A stretch of 45,336 nucleotides of DNA from positions 1 to 45,336 of the forward strand of contig CAKZOX010000004.1 of the NCBI GenBank assembly GCA_937138295.1, in the 5' to 3' direction. A program made the position numbers and the translations under genes. The notes under the pieces were generated by a model. The model was not told the origin of the DNA, did not search any database, and was given only the letters and a program-made list of their open reading frames with translations. The DNA comes from an uncultured Campylobacteraceae bacterium (GTDB lineage: Bacteria; Campylobacterota; Campylobacteria; Campylobacterales; Arcobacteraceae). This document shows positions 7,331 through 16,336 of the stretch, piece by piece; positions within the stretch are counted from its first letter, which is position 1; the number at the start of each line of letters is the position of its first letter.

Positions 7331-9491
7331 TAGAATCTCCACTACTTAATGCTTTCATAACGGCATCTTTATTACCTTGTAAATAAACAGTTTTATCTGC
7401 TATTACAATAATTTTGTCAACCATACTTAAAACGTTCATTTTTTGAGTAATTAAAATTAAAGATTTATTTTTCATATGATTTTTTAAGTTTCTAATTATC
7501 TTAACTTCTGTTTGTCTATCCATAGAACTAGTTGGTTCATCCATCAGATTGATTTTATAATCAAATAAACAAGCTCTAGCAATACCTACAGATTGTATTT
7601 GTCCACCTGATAAACCTTCACCATTTTCACCTATAACCATGTCATAACCTCTAGGATGGCTGTTTGCAAAATTATCTACACAAGCAATTTGTGCAGCTTT
7701 TAGCATCATGTCATCATTTACATATGAGGCTCTATGTGTGATATTATCTTTTAAAGTACCATTTAAAAGTGAAACATGTTGAGAAACATAACCCATATTT
7801 CTTCTAATATCAGCAGGGTCTAATTGAGATATATCAATATCATCAATTAAAATTGAACCAGAAGTTGGCTCATAAAGTTTTAAAATTAGTTTTATAATTG
7901 AACTTTTTCCACTTCCTATTTTTCCTAATATTGCTACATGTTCACCAGGATTAATTATAAAAGAGACATCTTTTAATACTTCAACATCAGTTCCAGGATA
8001 AATAAAAGTTACATTTCTAAACTCAATTTTACCTGCAAATTCATCCCTTGTAACAAAATTATTTGCCTTTGGTCTTTCATCTTCTTTATGCATTAAGTCA
8101 TTTAATATCTTGTATGCATTTGCAGCATCTTCATAATTTGTGATTAATCCAGCTGCTTGTCCCATAGGAGCAACTGCCCTTGAAGATAAAATTACAACTG
8201 CAATTAATCCCCCCATAGTTAGTTCAAAATCTTTTATTAAATAAACACCTAAAATAACTATACCAATAGTATTTAGTTGAATTAAAAAAGATGTAAATGA
8301 AGGAATAAATGATGAAAACATTCTAGATTTTAAACCAACTTTTGCAATCTTTCCATTACTTTCTTCCCAGTTCCATCTTATGTTGTTTGTTCCACCTAAA
8401 CTTTTTAGAGTTTCGATATTATTTAAAACTTCAATAAGTATTGCATTTTTCTTTGAAACTAGTTCATTTATTGCTTTGATATTAGTTTGTATTGGATATT
8501 TTAATCCAAAAGACATAGCTAGAATTAAAATAATTACAGTTAGTGGAATTAGAACCATTAACGGTCCACCAATATAATATATTACAAGTAAAAAAATAAT
8601 TGCAAAAGGTAAATCAATAAAAGCAACTAATGTAGCATTAGTAAGAAAACTTCTGATTACATCGAAGTTTTTAAGATTATTTGCAAAAGAGCCTATTGGT
8701 TTTGGTATTTGTTCAAGTTTTAAACCTAGCACTTTTTCAAAAATTAATGATGAAATAATTACATCACTTTTTTTTGCTGCAATCTCTAAAAAATAGCTTC
8801 TAGTTAGCTTTAGAAATATATCTAAAGCATATACAATTATAATACCACCTGCAAAAAACCATAATGTTTCAACGGCATTATTTGGAATAACCCTATCATA
8901 AACATTCATTGTAAATAATGGAGTAGCAAGAACAAATAGATTTACAAGGAGGGAAGCAAATATCACTTCTATGTATATTTTTTTTGAGATTTTAAGTGTA
9001 TCCCAAAACCAGTGTTGAATATTATAAGGTCTAGTTTCTTCTTTTTTAGTATGAAATATATTAAAACTTTTTTTAACTAGAACCGCAAAACCTAAGTAAT
9101 TGTCTTCAATTTTTTTAGTATCAAACCATTGCTCTACAATTTCATCATCTATTTGTTCAATTATTTTTATTTTAGAGTAATCATCAGAAAAAGAATCAAC
9201 AATACAGCTTGTATTGTTGTTCATCATTAAAATAATTGGAAGTTGAAGTACAGAAATTGAATCAATACTTTTTTTTACAAATTTTGTTTTTAATCCAGCA
9301 TTTTTTGCTGCTCTTGAAAAAAGACTTTTAGAGTTATTTATTGAAAAAAGCTCAGGATTTTCCTGCCCTTTTTCAATAGGTAGATCGTGGATTAAAGACT
9401 CTTTAGAAAATGGTCTTGAATAGACTTTTGTATATGTTACTAATGTATCTAGTAAAGAGTTTAAAGACTCTTTACTTAGTGTGTTTTGCAT
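7317..9491 (-). CDS. LapB/HlyB-type T1SS ABC transporter with inactive C39-like domain
   Basis: This 724-residue permease-ATPase energises adhesin export. The N-terminal C39-like domain (about 1-140) has no cysteine before residue 96, so it cannot act as the peptidase of bacteriocin exporters; such degenerate domains are typical of LapB/HlyB. A transmembrane region spans about 165-445, followed by the ATPase: Walker A GKIGSGKS (523-530), Q-loop Gln571, signature LSGGQ (627-631), Walker B INLMDE (647-652), D-loop SSMD. The usual H-loop His is replaced by Gln683 (LILITQKMNVL). The start ATG is preceded by AAGGGA. It lies 22 bp after the TolC-like gene and overlaps the adaptor gene. Substrate assignment to the adhesin is by operon context. 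Confidence 0.95.
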   Translation of the reverse strand: MQNTLSKESLNSLLDTLVTYTKVYSRPFSKESLIHDLPIEKGQENPELFSINNSKSLFSRAAKNAGLKTKFVKKSIDSISVLQLPIILMMNNNTSCIVDSFSDDYSKIKIIEQIDDEIVEQWFDTKKIEDNYLGFAVLVKKSFNIFHTKKEETRPYNIQHWFWDTLKISKKIYIEVIFASLLVNLFVLATPLFTMNVYDRVIPNNAVETLWFFAGGIIIVYALDIFLKLTRSYFLEIAAKKSDVIISSLIFEKVLGLKLEQIPKPIGSFANNLKNFDVIRSFLTNATLVAFIDLPFAIIFLLVIYYIGGPLMVLIPLTVIILILAMSFGLKYPIQTNIKAINELVSKKNAILIEVLNNIETLKSLGGTNNIRWNWEESNGKIAKVGLKSRMFSSFIPSFTSFLIQLNTIGIVILGVYLIKDFELTMGGLIAVVILSSRAVAPMGQAAGLITNYEDAANAYKILNDLMHKEDERPKANNFVTRDEFAGKIEFRNVTFIYPGTDVEVLKDVSFIINPGEHVAILGKIGSGKSSIIKLILKLYEPTSGSILIDDIDISQLDPADIRRNMGYVSQHVSLLNGTLKDNITHRASYVNDDMMLKAAQIACVDNFANSHPRGYDMVIGENGEGLSGGQIQSVGIARACLFDYKINLMDEPTSSMDRQTEVKIIRNLKNHMKNKSLILITQKMNVLSMVDKIIVIADKTVYLQGNKDAVMKALSSGDSNEQK

Positions 9492-9513
9492 ATATTTCCC
9501 TTGAAGCTGATGG

Positions 9514-10986
9514 TTAGTTTAAGATTTTACTATTTTTAGAACAACCATCGTTATTAACAAGATCATCAGGATAAGTACTATCACAAATATCTTGAATATC
9601 TAAAATTTTATCATTATCTATATCACTATAGTCATAAGTTTTAGCTTCTATTATATTATTATTTTCTACAAATAAAGGTTTATAAAAGTCTTTATCTGCA
9701 ATTTCTTTGTTGAATATTGTATTAACTAACTCTCCCATTGCATCTAAAATTCTATATTTTGATAAAAGGTAATCATATTTTGCTGTAATAAGTTTATTTC
9801 TAGCAGATATATAATCATCTTGTGCTGATAATAAATCGATTAAAGTTCTAGTTCCTGCTTCAAATTCAACTTTAAATAATTCTAAAGTTTCTTTACTAGC
9901 TGCTAAATATGAGTTTAAAAACAATATTTGTTTTTCAACATTTGTATATGCTGACCATGAAAGTTGTAAACTTTCTTTTACTTGTCTTCTTATGTCTCTT
10001 ATTAATTCATTTTCTTGCATTAAAGTAAGTTTACTTTTTTTAAGTGCGTTATAATCAGCATTTCCATTATAAAAGTTATGTCTTACAACAAACATTGCTG
10101 AATAACTTCTTTCATGACCGGCATCTCCACCAGTGTTTTTATCAAATCTATATGCTAATTCTAAATCAATTTCTGGAGAAAAGTTTCCTCTACTACTGTT
10201 TATGTTTTTCTTTGCTGTTTGTGCATTGTATTGTGAAACAATAATTGATGGATTATATTTTAAAGCATGTTGAAGTGCTTCATTTTCTGTTTTAGGTAAG
10301 TCATAATCAAAAGCAGGTTCTTTGATTTCTGAGTAGTTAAGTTTAATACCTGTATTTCTAAATAGATTATATTGTGCATCTACTAGATTATTGTTTTGAG
10401 TGATTAAATTAAATTCAGAAAGTTGTAAACTTGAGTCTACTTTTTTTAGATTTGAAATTGTTTCAAGTCCACTGTCTGTTAACTCTTTAGTTTTGTTGAA
10501 AATTTCTCTAGTTAAAGATACATTTTCTTTTTCTAATTCATAAAGTTCACTAAATTTTAAAAGATTAATATAGTTTCTAACTATATTGTAAGCAACATCA
10601 TTTGTCTGCTCCACATAATTGTAAGCAGCAGCCATTACCCTTGCTTCTTCATATTCAATTCTATGTTTAGATTTTAATCCATTAAACAAGTTTTGAGTTA
10701 GTATTAACGAATTTTGGTAAGTGTTATATCCAACTTTACCATTGGTTCCAATTTGATCTAGAGTTTTTTCATAACCAAATCTTCCCGTGTAATCCAATGT
10801 AGGTAAGTACTCTGACTTTGAGATTTTTAAATCATAAACTGTTTTTTCATAGTTTGATAATCTTTCTTTTACTACAGGATGGTTTTTTAATCCATAATCT
10901 ACAACAACATTTAATTCATTTGAATATAAACAAACTGACGAGGCTAAAATTACCCCTAATAATTTTGAGATTTTTACAGTTTTCAT
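9514..10986 (-). CDS. TolC/LapE-type outer-membrane channel with a TSP3-like tail
   Basis: This 490-residue outer-membrane efflux protein has a signal peptide (about 1-23, LLGVILASSVCLYSNE) and the two-fold TolC repeat of long helices and strands (PTLDYTGRFGYEK, later SPEIDLELAYRFDKN), with FEAGTRTLIDLLSAQDDY near the end of the second repeat as in T1SS TolC proteins. After the TolC fold, residues about 455-485 (DIDNDKILDIQDICD, then DLVNNDGCSK) resemble one thrombospondin type-3 calcium-binding repeat, usually seen before OmpA peptidoglycan-binding domains, but no OmpA domain follows. It is the first gene of the minus-strand export operon; in Lap systems this channel also holds the adhesin retention module at the surface. 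Confidence 0.93.
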   Translation of the reverse strand: MKTVKISKLLGVILASSVCLYSNELNVVVDYGLKNHPVVKERLSNYEKTVYDLKISKSEYLPTLDYTGRFGYEKTLDQIGTNGKVGYNTYQNSLILTQNLFNGLKSKHRIEYEEARVMAAAYNYVEQTNDVAYNIVRNYINLLKFSELYELEKENVSLTREIFNKTKELTDSGLETISNLKKVDSSLQLSEFNLITQNNNLVDAQYNLFRNTGIKLNYSEIKEPAFDYDLPKTENEALQHALKYNPSIIVSQYNAQTAKKNINSSRGNFSPEIDLELAYRFDKNTGGDAGHERSYSAMFVVRHNFYNGNADYNALKKSKLTLMQENELIRDIRRQVKESLQLSWSAYTNVEKQILFLNSYLAASKETLELFKVEFEAGTRTLIDLLSAQDDYISARNKLITAKYDYLLSKYRILDAMGELVNTIFNKEIADKDFYKPLFVENNNIIEAKTYDYSDIDNDKILDIQDICDSTYPDDLVNNDGCSKNSKILN

Positions 10987-11018
10987 AATGTGTTCCTAAA
11001 AGTGTTATATTTGATTTA

Positions 11019-11029
11019 AGTATATAACA
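11019..11029 (-). promoter_or_regulatory. Candidate extended -10 promoter of the adhesin-export operon
   Basis: The minus strand reads TGTTATATACT about 33 bases upstream of the channel-protein ATG. It overlaps inverted arms GTTATAT (11004-11010) and ATATAAC (11022-11028), which could form an operator across the promoter. Based on sequence only. Confidence 0.45.
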
Positions 11030-11121
11030 TTCAATTGAAATTAGAACTTAAATAATAATAAATTTTTATATCATAATTACATTTTGTATCAAAATTTAGT
11101 CAAAAAAAACACAAATAATGC

Positions 11122-11137
11122 TATTTTATATAAAATA
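11122..11137. promoter_or_regulatory. 16-bp perfect palindrome between export operon and histidine kinase
   Basis: TATTTTATATAAAATA is a perfect dyad, roughly in the middle of the 258-bp gap between the divergent export operon and the PilJ-type kinase. Nothing else in this gap is recognisable apart from AT-rich promoter-like sequence. In AT-rich DNA such a palindrome can arise by chance. Confidence 0.3.
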
Positions 11138-11244
11138 ATAATTTACTTATGTATTTATTTGTATATTTTTTATATAACATAGAGACAGAATTTTATGAAG
11201 TTTTGATATTAATTGTATTATCATAAAATAAAAGAGTAAATTAT

Positions 11245-12639
11245 ATGAAAAAACAAGTTTTTAAATTTAATATTAGAATAGTTTATTTTATTGTTTTTTT
11301 ATCTTTAGTTGGTTGGGCTTATTTTGCTTACCATACTATGAGTACTCAGATTATAAATCAAAAAATTTATGCAAAGATTATAAACCTAAGTGGTAAACAA
11401 AGAATGTTATCACAAAAAACTGCACTTATTTCAAAAAGGCTATTTGAAAAGCCTACTAAAGAACTTGATATACATTTCAAAGAATTAATTTCAACAATGA
11501 AAAATGATCATGTATTTATTATCAACAACTTAACATCTTTAAAAATGAAATCTATATATTTTTCAGAAGAGTATAATCTAAATAAAAAAGTTGAAGATTA
11601 TATAAATTTAATAGTGGATTTCAATAATAAAAGAGACTACACTAATTTAAATAAAGTTGTTGAATACTCTTTTAATTTATTGCCTAAATTAAATTATGCT
11701 GTAAATGAATTTCAAAATGAGAGTGATGAAATTACAAAAACGCTTTTAAAACAAGAACAATACATATTAACAGGTACTCTTATAACTTTGTTTATTGAAT
11801 CATTATTTATAGTTTTTCCAATGATTAGAAGAGAAGAAAAAGCAAAGAAAGATTTAGAAAAATTAAATGAAAACTTAGAAGAAGAGATAAAAAAAGAGAT
11901 TGCTGAAATTAATAAAAAAGATGAAATAATTTTTCAACAATCAAAAATGACTGCTATGGGTGATATGCTTCAAAATATAGCCCATCAATGGAGACAACCT
12001 TTGTCTATAATCACAACAGCTTCAAGTGGTATGAAACTAAAAAAAGAATTAGAAGACTTAAGTCATGAAGAGTTTCTTACTTACAATAATTTAATTTTAG
12101 AAAATGCCAATTATTTATCTCAAACCATTGAAGACTTTAAAAACTTTTACTCAGAAAATAAGAAAATAGAAAAATTTAATCTAGAGAATATTATACAAAA
12201 ATCATTAAATCTTATTAACTCAAAAATAAAAGAAAAAGATATTAGTACTCAAATACATGTTTCAAAAGATATAGATTTAGAAGGATATGAAAGCGAATTT
12301 ATGCAAGTAGTTTTAAATATTCTAAATAATTCTCTTTATGCCTTGGATGTTACTAATCCAGTTAAAAAAATCATAGAAATTTCAGCAAACAAGAATGAGA
12401 ATTTTCTTCAGATTGAATTTATTGATAATGCAGGAGGAATTTTACCTGAAAATATTAATAGAGTGTTTGAAGCATATTTCACAACTAAACATAAATCAAA
12501 GGGAACAGGAATAGGACTTCATATGTGCTATGAAATAATTACTAAGCATTTCAATGGTAATTTAACATGTGAAAATATTGAAATGACTGTGGATAATGCT
12601 AAATACAAAGGTGCAAAATTTAAAATTACTTTATCTTAA
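11245..12639 (+). CDS. Membrane histidine kinase with PilJ/NarX-like sensor domain
   Basis: This 464-residue protein has membrane helices about 11-30 and 173-193 that bracket a periplasmic helical domain. That domain begins with [15 protein letters not shown] (47-61), the signature of the PilJ/NarX type N-terminal domain. A coiled coil (195-235) leads to the kinase core: His247 in [11 protein letters not shown]-box around Asn361-Asn362 ([12 protein letters not shown]), DNAGG (394-398) and GTGIGL (420-425). No response regulator is adjacent on its strand. It is divergent from the adhesin-export operon and overlaps the downstream convergent chemoreceptor by 9 bp. A link to adhesin control is only contextual. 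Confidence 0.93.
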   Translation: MKKQVFKFNIRIVYFIVFLSLVGWAYFAYHTMSTQIINQKIYAKIINLSGKQRMLSQKTALISKRLFEKPTKELDIHFKELISTMKNDHVFIINNLTSLKMKSIYFSEEYNLNKKVEDYINLIVDFNNKRDYTNLNKVVEYSFNLLPKLNYAVNEFQNESDEITKTLLKQEQYILTGTLITLFIESLFIVFPMIRREEKAKKDLEKLNENLEEEIKKEIAEINKKDEIIFQQSKMTAMGDMLQNIAHQWRQPLSIITTASSGMKLKKELEDLSHEEFLTYNNLILENANYLSQTIEDFKNFYSENKKIEKFNLENIIQKSLNLINSKIKEKDISTQIHVSKDIDLEGYESEFMQVVLNILNNSLYALDVTNPVKKIIEISANKNENFLQIEFIDNAGGILPENINRVFEAYFTTKHKSKGTGIGLHMCYEIITKHFNGNLTCENIEMTVDNAKYKGAKFKITLS

Positions 12640-14175
12640 TTTTTGAAGTATGGCAATCAAATGATTTGAGACTTCTATTAATTCATTTGAAATATTTAAG
12701 TTTTTATTTGATTCTTCATCGGTTAAGTTTGTATTTTCTGATAAATTCAACATTTTATTTGTAATATGATTTATTTCTTCACTAACTTCTTGTGTAATAT
12801 TTGTTAGTTCATTCGATACATTTTTTTGCTCATCCATTGACTTAGAAATATTTGTAGATATTTCTGCCATTTTTTCAATAGTTTGATCTATACTATTAAT
12901 TGATTCTAAAGAGTCTTTAATAAGAGTTTGAATATATAAAATAGCTTCATTAATATCTTTTGCTGCTTCATTTGATCTATTTGCAAGATTTCTAACTTCA
13001 CCAGCAACTACAGCAAAACCTTTTCCCGCTTCACCAGCAGTTGCTGCTTCTACAGCTGCATTTAAAGATAAAATATTAGTTTGAAATGCAATTTGACTGA
13101 TTATATTTACAGTCTCTCCAATCTTTTGTGATTCATCATCAAGTTTTAATATAGCGCTTGTAGTATCTTTTGATTTTGAAAGTGCAATTTTTGCTATACT
13201 TTCTCCTTCTTGAGTTGACTTTGATATTTCAGTTACAGAAGATAAAGTATTTTTTATACTATTAGATACTTCTGCAACAGAGTTATTAATATGTTCAATA
13301 CTTTTTGAAACCTCATTTGATTCTTTTCTAGTAGATTTAGAAGTATTACTTAATGACAAAGAAGATTCAGAAAGTTTATCTAATGAATTGTTTAATTGAA
13401 CTACTTCAGTATCAACTTTAATCATCATTTTTTTTCTTTTTGTGATATCAGTAGCATATTTTACAACTTTATATGGTTTCCCATCAAGTCCTAAAATAGG
13501 ATTATATGAAGCTCTAATCCATATCTCTTTGTTGTTTTTTCCTATTCTTTTGTATTGTCCTGAATCAAACTCTCCTGAGTTGAGTTTTTTCCAGAAGTTT
13601 TTATAATCAGTAGAATTTCTATATTCAGGTTCACAAAAAATACTATGATGTTTACCTTGGATTTCTGATAATTCATATCCTACTGTTTTCAAAAAATTCG
13701 CATTTGCATTTAGAATTATTCCATCTAAATTAAATTCAATTACAGCTTGAGATTTATTTATAGCATTTATCTGACCTGAATTATTTAAGTCATTTATTTT
13801 TTTATCTGTAATGTCTTGAGCAAATTTAACAATTTCAAAAACTCTTCCTGAACTATCTTTTAATGGTTTATATGATGCTTGAATGTATATTAATTTTCCA
13901 TCTTTTCTGATTCTTGTAAATTCAGCATTTTGAACTTTTCCATTTGCTAAATCTGACCAGAATTTTTTGTATTCTTCAGTTTTAGTATATTTTTCATCAC
14001 AAAATATACTATGGTGTTTACCTTTTATTTCATCTAATTTATATCCACCTAATGCATCTAAGAAGTTATTATTAGCAGTTAAAATTGTACCGTTAGGAGA
14101 AAAAGATATAACTGCATAATGTTCATTTATAGCTTTCATTAAAGCTTTATCTTTTTTATTAGAAAATATTGACAT
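12631..14175 (-). CDS. Cytoplasmic methyl-accepting chemotaxis protein with two PAS domains
   Basis: This 514-residue soluble chemoreceptor has no membrane segments. PAS 1 (about 12-125) and PAS 2 (about 134-245) share the pattern GKHHSIFC plus an aromatic-rich ASYKPL or ASYNPI strand, then DITDKK/DITKRK linkers. The signalling hairpin carries the conserved tip [18 protein letters not shown] and [18 protein letters not shown]. Heme, flavin or small-molecule binding by the PAS domains cannot be decided from sequence. It should signal through CheW/CheA encoded elsewhere. Its stop overlaps the end of the convergent kinase gene. Start ATG at 14175, with an extended -10 about 30 bp upstream. Confidence 0.93.
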   Translation of the reverse strand: MSIFSNKKDKALMKAINEHYAVISFSPNGTILTANNNFLDALGGYKLDEIKGKHHSIFCDEKYTKTEEYKKFWSDLANGKVQNAEFTRIRKDGKLIYIQASYKPLKDSSGRVFEIVKFAQDITDKKINDLNNSGQINAINKSQAVIEFNLDGIILNANANFLKTVGYELSEIQGKHHSIFCEPEYRNSTDYKNFWKKLNSGEFDSGQYKRIGKNNKEIWIRASYNPILGLDGKPYKVVKYATDITKRKKMMIKVDTEVVQLNNSLDKLSESSLSLSNTSKSTRKESNEVSKSIEHINNSVAEVSNSIKNTLSSVTEISKSTQEGESIAKIALSKSKDTTSAILKLDDESQKIGETVNIISQIAFQTNILSLNAAVEAATAGEAGKGFAVVAGEVRNLANRSNEAAKDINEAILYIQTLIKDSLESINSIDQTIEKMAEISTNISKSMDEQKNVSNELTNITQEVSEEINHITNKMLNLSENTNLTDEESNKNLNISNELIEVSNHLIAILQKLR

Positions 14176-14201
14176 ATATAACCATTGTATTAAATTTTTA
14201 A

Positions 14202-14212
14202 ATTATATAACA
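14202..14212 (-). promoter_or_regulatory. Candidate extended -10 promoter of the PAS-PAS chemoreceptor
   Basis: The minus strand reads TGTTATATAAT, identical to the adhesin-gene element. A second related element (TGTTATATTAC) lies about 17 bases further upstream. It sits in the 165-bp divergent gap shared with mobB; nothing else is recognisable there. Confidence 0.5.
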
Positions 14213-14340
14213 TTTTAAGTAATATAACACTTAATGTAATATATATGTTTTAAAAGTGTTTTATTTATATGTTTTTATCTGTAGTTATTTTATTTATAAA
14301 CTGATAAAATAGGTAATCTAAATATTTATCAAGGTAATAA

Positions 14341-14832
14341 ATGAAAAAAATAGTAGTAGCTTTTACAGGACCATCAAATAGTGGTAAAACGACTTTAATC
14401 ACTAAATTATCAAACTATTTAAAGGAACAAAACTTTAAAATTTGTATTGTAAAGCATGATCCAAAAGATAAAGCAGTTTTTGATACAGTTGGAAAAGATA
14501 GTTATAAGTTCTCACAAACAGGTGCAGATGTAGCTGTTGTTTCACCTAATAAAACGACACTTTTTAAACAAGAAACATCTTCTTTAAATGAAATAATTTC
14601 ACTGTTTAACCAATTTGATTATTTGTTTATTGAAGGTTTAAAAACTATACCATTACCTAGAATAGCTATATTTAGAAATAATATAGATGATGAATATTTT
14701 AAATATTGTAGTGCTGTCGCAAGTGATGATACAATAAATTCTGAAATAATTTCAAAACATTGTGATAGCTTAGATTTAAATAATTTAGATGAAATTATCT
14801 CATGGATAGATAAAAATGGAAAGAAGGTCTAA
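14341..14832 (+). CDS. mobB: Molybdopterin-guanine dinucleotide biosynthesis adaptor MobB
   Basis: This 163-residue P-loop GTPase-like protein has Walker A GPSNSGKTT near the N-terminus, the MobB motif IVKHDPKDK, then DSYKFSQTGADVAVVSP and FDYLFIEGLKTIPLPRI, all typical of MobB. It assists MobA in making the bis-MGD form of molybdenum cofactor for enzymes such as nitrate, formate or DMSO reductases. RBS AAGG precedes the ATG. Its stop overlaps the convergent mobA stop within CTAA, so the pair is functionally linked although encoded on opposite strands. Confidence 0.95.
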   Translation: MKKIVVAFTGPSNSGKTTLITKLSNYLKEQNFKICIVKHDPKDKAVFDTVGKDSYKFSQTGADVAVVSPNKTTLFKQETSSLNEIISLFNQFDYLFIEGLKTIPLPRIAIFRNNIDDEYFKYCSAVASDDTINSEIISKHCDSLDLNNLDEIISWIDKNGKKV

Positions 14833-15401
14833 GAATTTAATTCTTTGATGGCTTCTTCATAATCTTCTTTTGTATTGATATTTAAAAACTCTTTAGAAGA
14901 ATCAATACTTAAAAAACAATGATGAGTATTTTTAATTAAAAAATTAATTTTATGTATATCATCCTTTAAACACTTATTAATAGTTGGTTTAATATTCTTA
15001 CTAAATACCCCACATAGATTATGAACGTTATTAGAGCTATCTTTAGGTACAACCACATTAAAACTATTTTCTTTATAAAAATCTACTATTTTTAATATAC
15101 TTTCTTGAGTTATCAAAGGAGTATCAACTGTTATTACAAATATTTCATCTTCTTTTATGTAATCAAAAATTGAAGCTAATGCTATCATAGGTGAGTGAAG
15201 GGTGCTATTGTCTAAAATAGTTTCATAAACTTTATGTTCATGTTTACTTGAAACATATACCTTATTAAATATTTTTGATAATTTTTCATATTGAAAATCT
15301 AGGATTGTTTTATTTTCTGTAAATGGAAGTAGAGATTTGTTTTGTCCCATTCTAGAACTTCTTCCTCCACATAAAATTACAGCATTGATTTTTTTATTCA
15401 C
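14829..15401 (-). CDS. mobA: Molybdenum cofactor guanylyltransferase MobA
   Basis: This nucleotidyltransferase of 190 residues transfers GMP from GTP to molybdopterin. The diagnostic N-terminal loop is AVILCGGRSSRMGQNKS, with FVITVDTPLI as the metal-binding strand. I choose GTG at 15401 because AGGAG lies 7 bases upstream; TTG at 15404 would leave only 4 bases. It overlaps the end of the upstream lytic transglycosylase gene by 8 bp, so the two are probably translationally coupled. Confidence 0.93.
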   Translation of the reverse strand: MNKKINAVILCGGRSSRMGQNKSLLPFTENKTILDFQYEKLSKIFNKVYVSSKHEHKVYETILDNSTLHSPMIALASIFDYIKEDEIFVITVDTPLITQESILKIVDFYKENSFNVVVPKDSSNNVHNLCGVFSKNIKPTINKCLKDDIHKINFLIKNTHHCFLSIDSSKEFLNINTKEDYEEAIKELNS

Positions 15402-15924
15402 CAAACATCTCCTTTCTTTTTCTTAATACTTTTTTCGCATATAACTTACCAATACTAGAGTTTTTATATCCAGTGTTGTACATACTTAATGCACAAATAA
15501 TATCTCCCTTACAAGCTTTTACATTCCATTTGTAAATTTTAGCTGCAACTTCAATATTTGTTTCTTCATCTAATAAATCATCATTATCTAAATCTAATCT
15601 ATCTAAGTGAACTTTATTTATTTGACACATTCCAATATCGTAGTTTAAAAATATAGGATCTAAAACAAAGTCCATATATAAGTTTGCTGTAAAAGCAGAG
15701 TCAAAATAGTGTGGCCCCTTTTGAATGTTGAAAATTGATTTATTTACGTTTATTACATATGGCTTTAAATTACTCTCTTTTTTACATATAGCTATTAGTG
15801 TTTTATGATTTACATTATTCTGTTTTGCAATGTCATAAAACTTTTGATAAAGAGATTTACTTGAACATCCAGAAAAAAATACTATAAAAAAAATAAATAA
15901 AATCAGATGTAAATAATATTTCAT
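15394..15924 (-). CDS. Lipoprotein with lytic transglycosylase (SLT) domain
   Basis: This 176-residue protein has a lipoprotein signal (FIVFFSGC, lipid-acceptor Cys20) and an SLT lysozyme-like fold: catalytic Glu50 in AICKKESNLKPY, then NYDIGMCQIN (family motif around the GxxQ segment) and ALSMYNTGYKN. It should cleave peptidoglycan glycan strands from the periplasm; size and motifs resemble VirB1-like enzymes, but no conjugation or type IV secretion genes are nearby. It overlaps mobA by 8 bp, an operon link without obvious metabolic sense. Confidence 0.9.
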   Translation of the reverse strand: MKYYLHLILFIFFIVFFSGCSSKSLYQKFYDIAKQNNVNHKTLIAICKKESNLKPYVINVNKSIFNIQKGPHYFDSAFTANLYMDFVLDPIFLNYDIGMCQINKVHLDRLDLDNDDLLDEETNIEVAAKIYKWNVKACKGDIICALSMYNTGYKNSSIGKLYAKKVLRKRKEMFGE

Positions 15925-15981
15925 ATTTCATTATAATCCTATAATCTTTAAGTTAAACTTTTAGTCAAAAACTAAACAAAC

Positions 15982-16018
15982 AAAAAAACTTAATTTTTTA
16001 ATAAATTTAAGTTTTTTT
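15982..16018. terminator. A/T-tract hairpin between lytic transglycosylase and tRNA genes
   Basis: A 12-bp stem AAAAAAACTTAA / TTAAGTTTTTTT (15982-15993 and 16007-16018) encloses a 13-nt loop. The T run lies inside the 3' arm in both directions, as in bidirectional intrinsic terminators. It may insulate the tRNA genes. Which transcript it ends is unclear, since no gene converges here. Confidence 0.4.
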
Positions 16019-16033
16019 TAATAAATCATCTAT

Positions 16034-16039
16034 TATAAT
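16034..16039 (+). promoter_or_regulatory. Candidate -10 box of the tRNA-Thr/tRNA-Gln unit
   Basis: TATAAT lies 19 bases before the tRNA-Thr 5' end, the distance expected for a short leader. Confidence 0.55.
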
Positions 16040-16058
16040 ACCAATCTCAAAACGAGGT

Positions 16059-16135
16059 GCTGGTGTAGCTCAGTTGGCTAGAGCAGCTGATTTGTAATCA
16101 GCAGGTCGGGGGTTCGACTCCCTTCACCAGCTCCA
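16059..16135 (+). tRNA. tRNA-Thr (anticodon TGT)
   Basis: A full cloverleaf is visible: acceptor GCTGGTG / CACCAGC, anticodon stem GCTGA / TCAGC around loop TTTGTAA, T-loop GGTTCGACTC, discriminator T and an encoded CCA end. Confidence 0.97.
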
Positions 16136-16165
16136 TTTTTTGAATTTTACTATACAGTTATAACC

Positions 16166-16240
16166 TGGGGTATCGCCAAGTGGTAAGGCAACGGTTTTTG
16201 GTACCGTCATTCGCAGGTTCGAATCCTGCTATCCCATCCA
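16166..16240 (+). tRNA. tRNA-Gln (anticodon TTG)
   Basis: Acceptor TGGGGTA / TATCCCA (one G-T pair), anticodon stem ACGGT / ACCGT with loop TTTTGGT, T-loop GGTTCGAATC, encoded CCA. It lies 30 bp after tRNA-Thr and is probably co-transcribed. Confidence 0.97.
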
Positions 16241-16336
16241 CTTTTAATCAATCAATTTTTTTATAAATTACAATCAAAATTAACTTCTAATTATAAATAT
16301 TATCATATAATTCAATAAATATTATTAAGGTTTTAA

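Noticed and set aside
7330..7342. GTG at 7342 as start of the HlyD-type adaptor
   Set aside because: The GGAG ribosome site overlaps it; ATG at 7330 has ideal spacing.
15394..15924. Lytic transglycosylase as part of a conjugation or type IV secretion locus
   Set aside because: No VirB, Tra or relaxase genes are nearby; the gene is coupled to mobA instead.
16059..16240. tRNA genes as an integration site of a mobile element
   Set aside because: No integrase, direct repeat of the tRNA 3' end or composition change is seen on either side.
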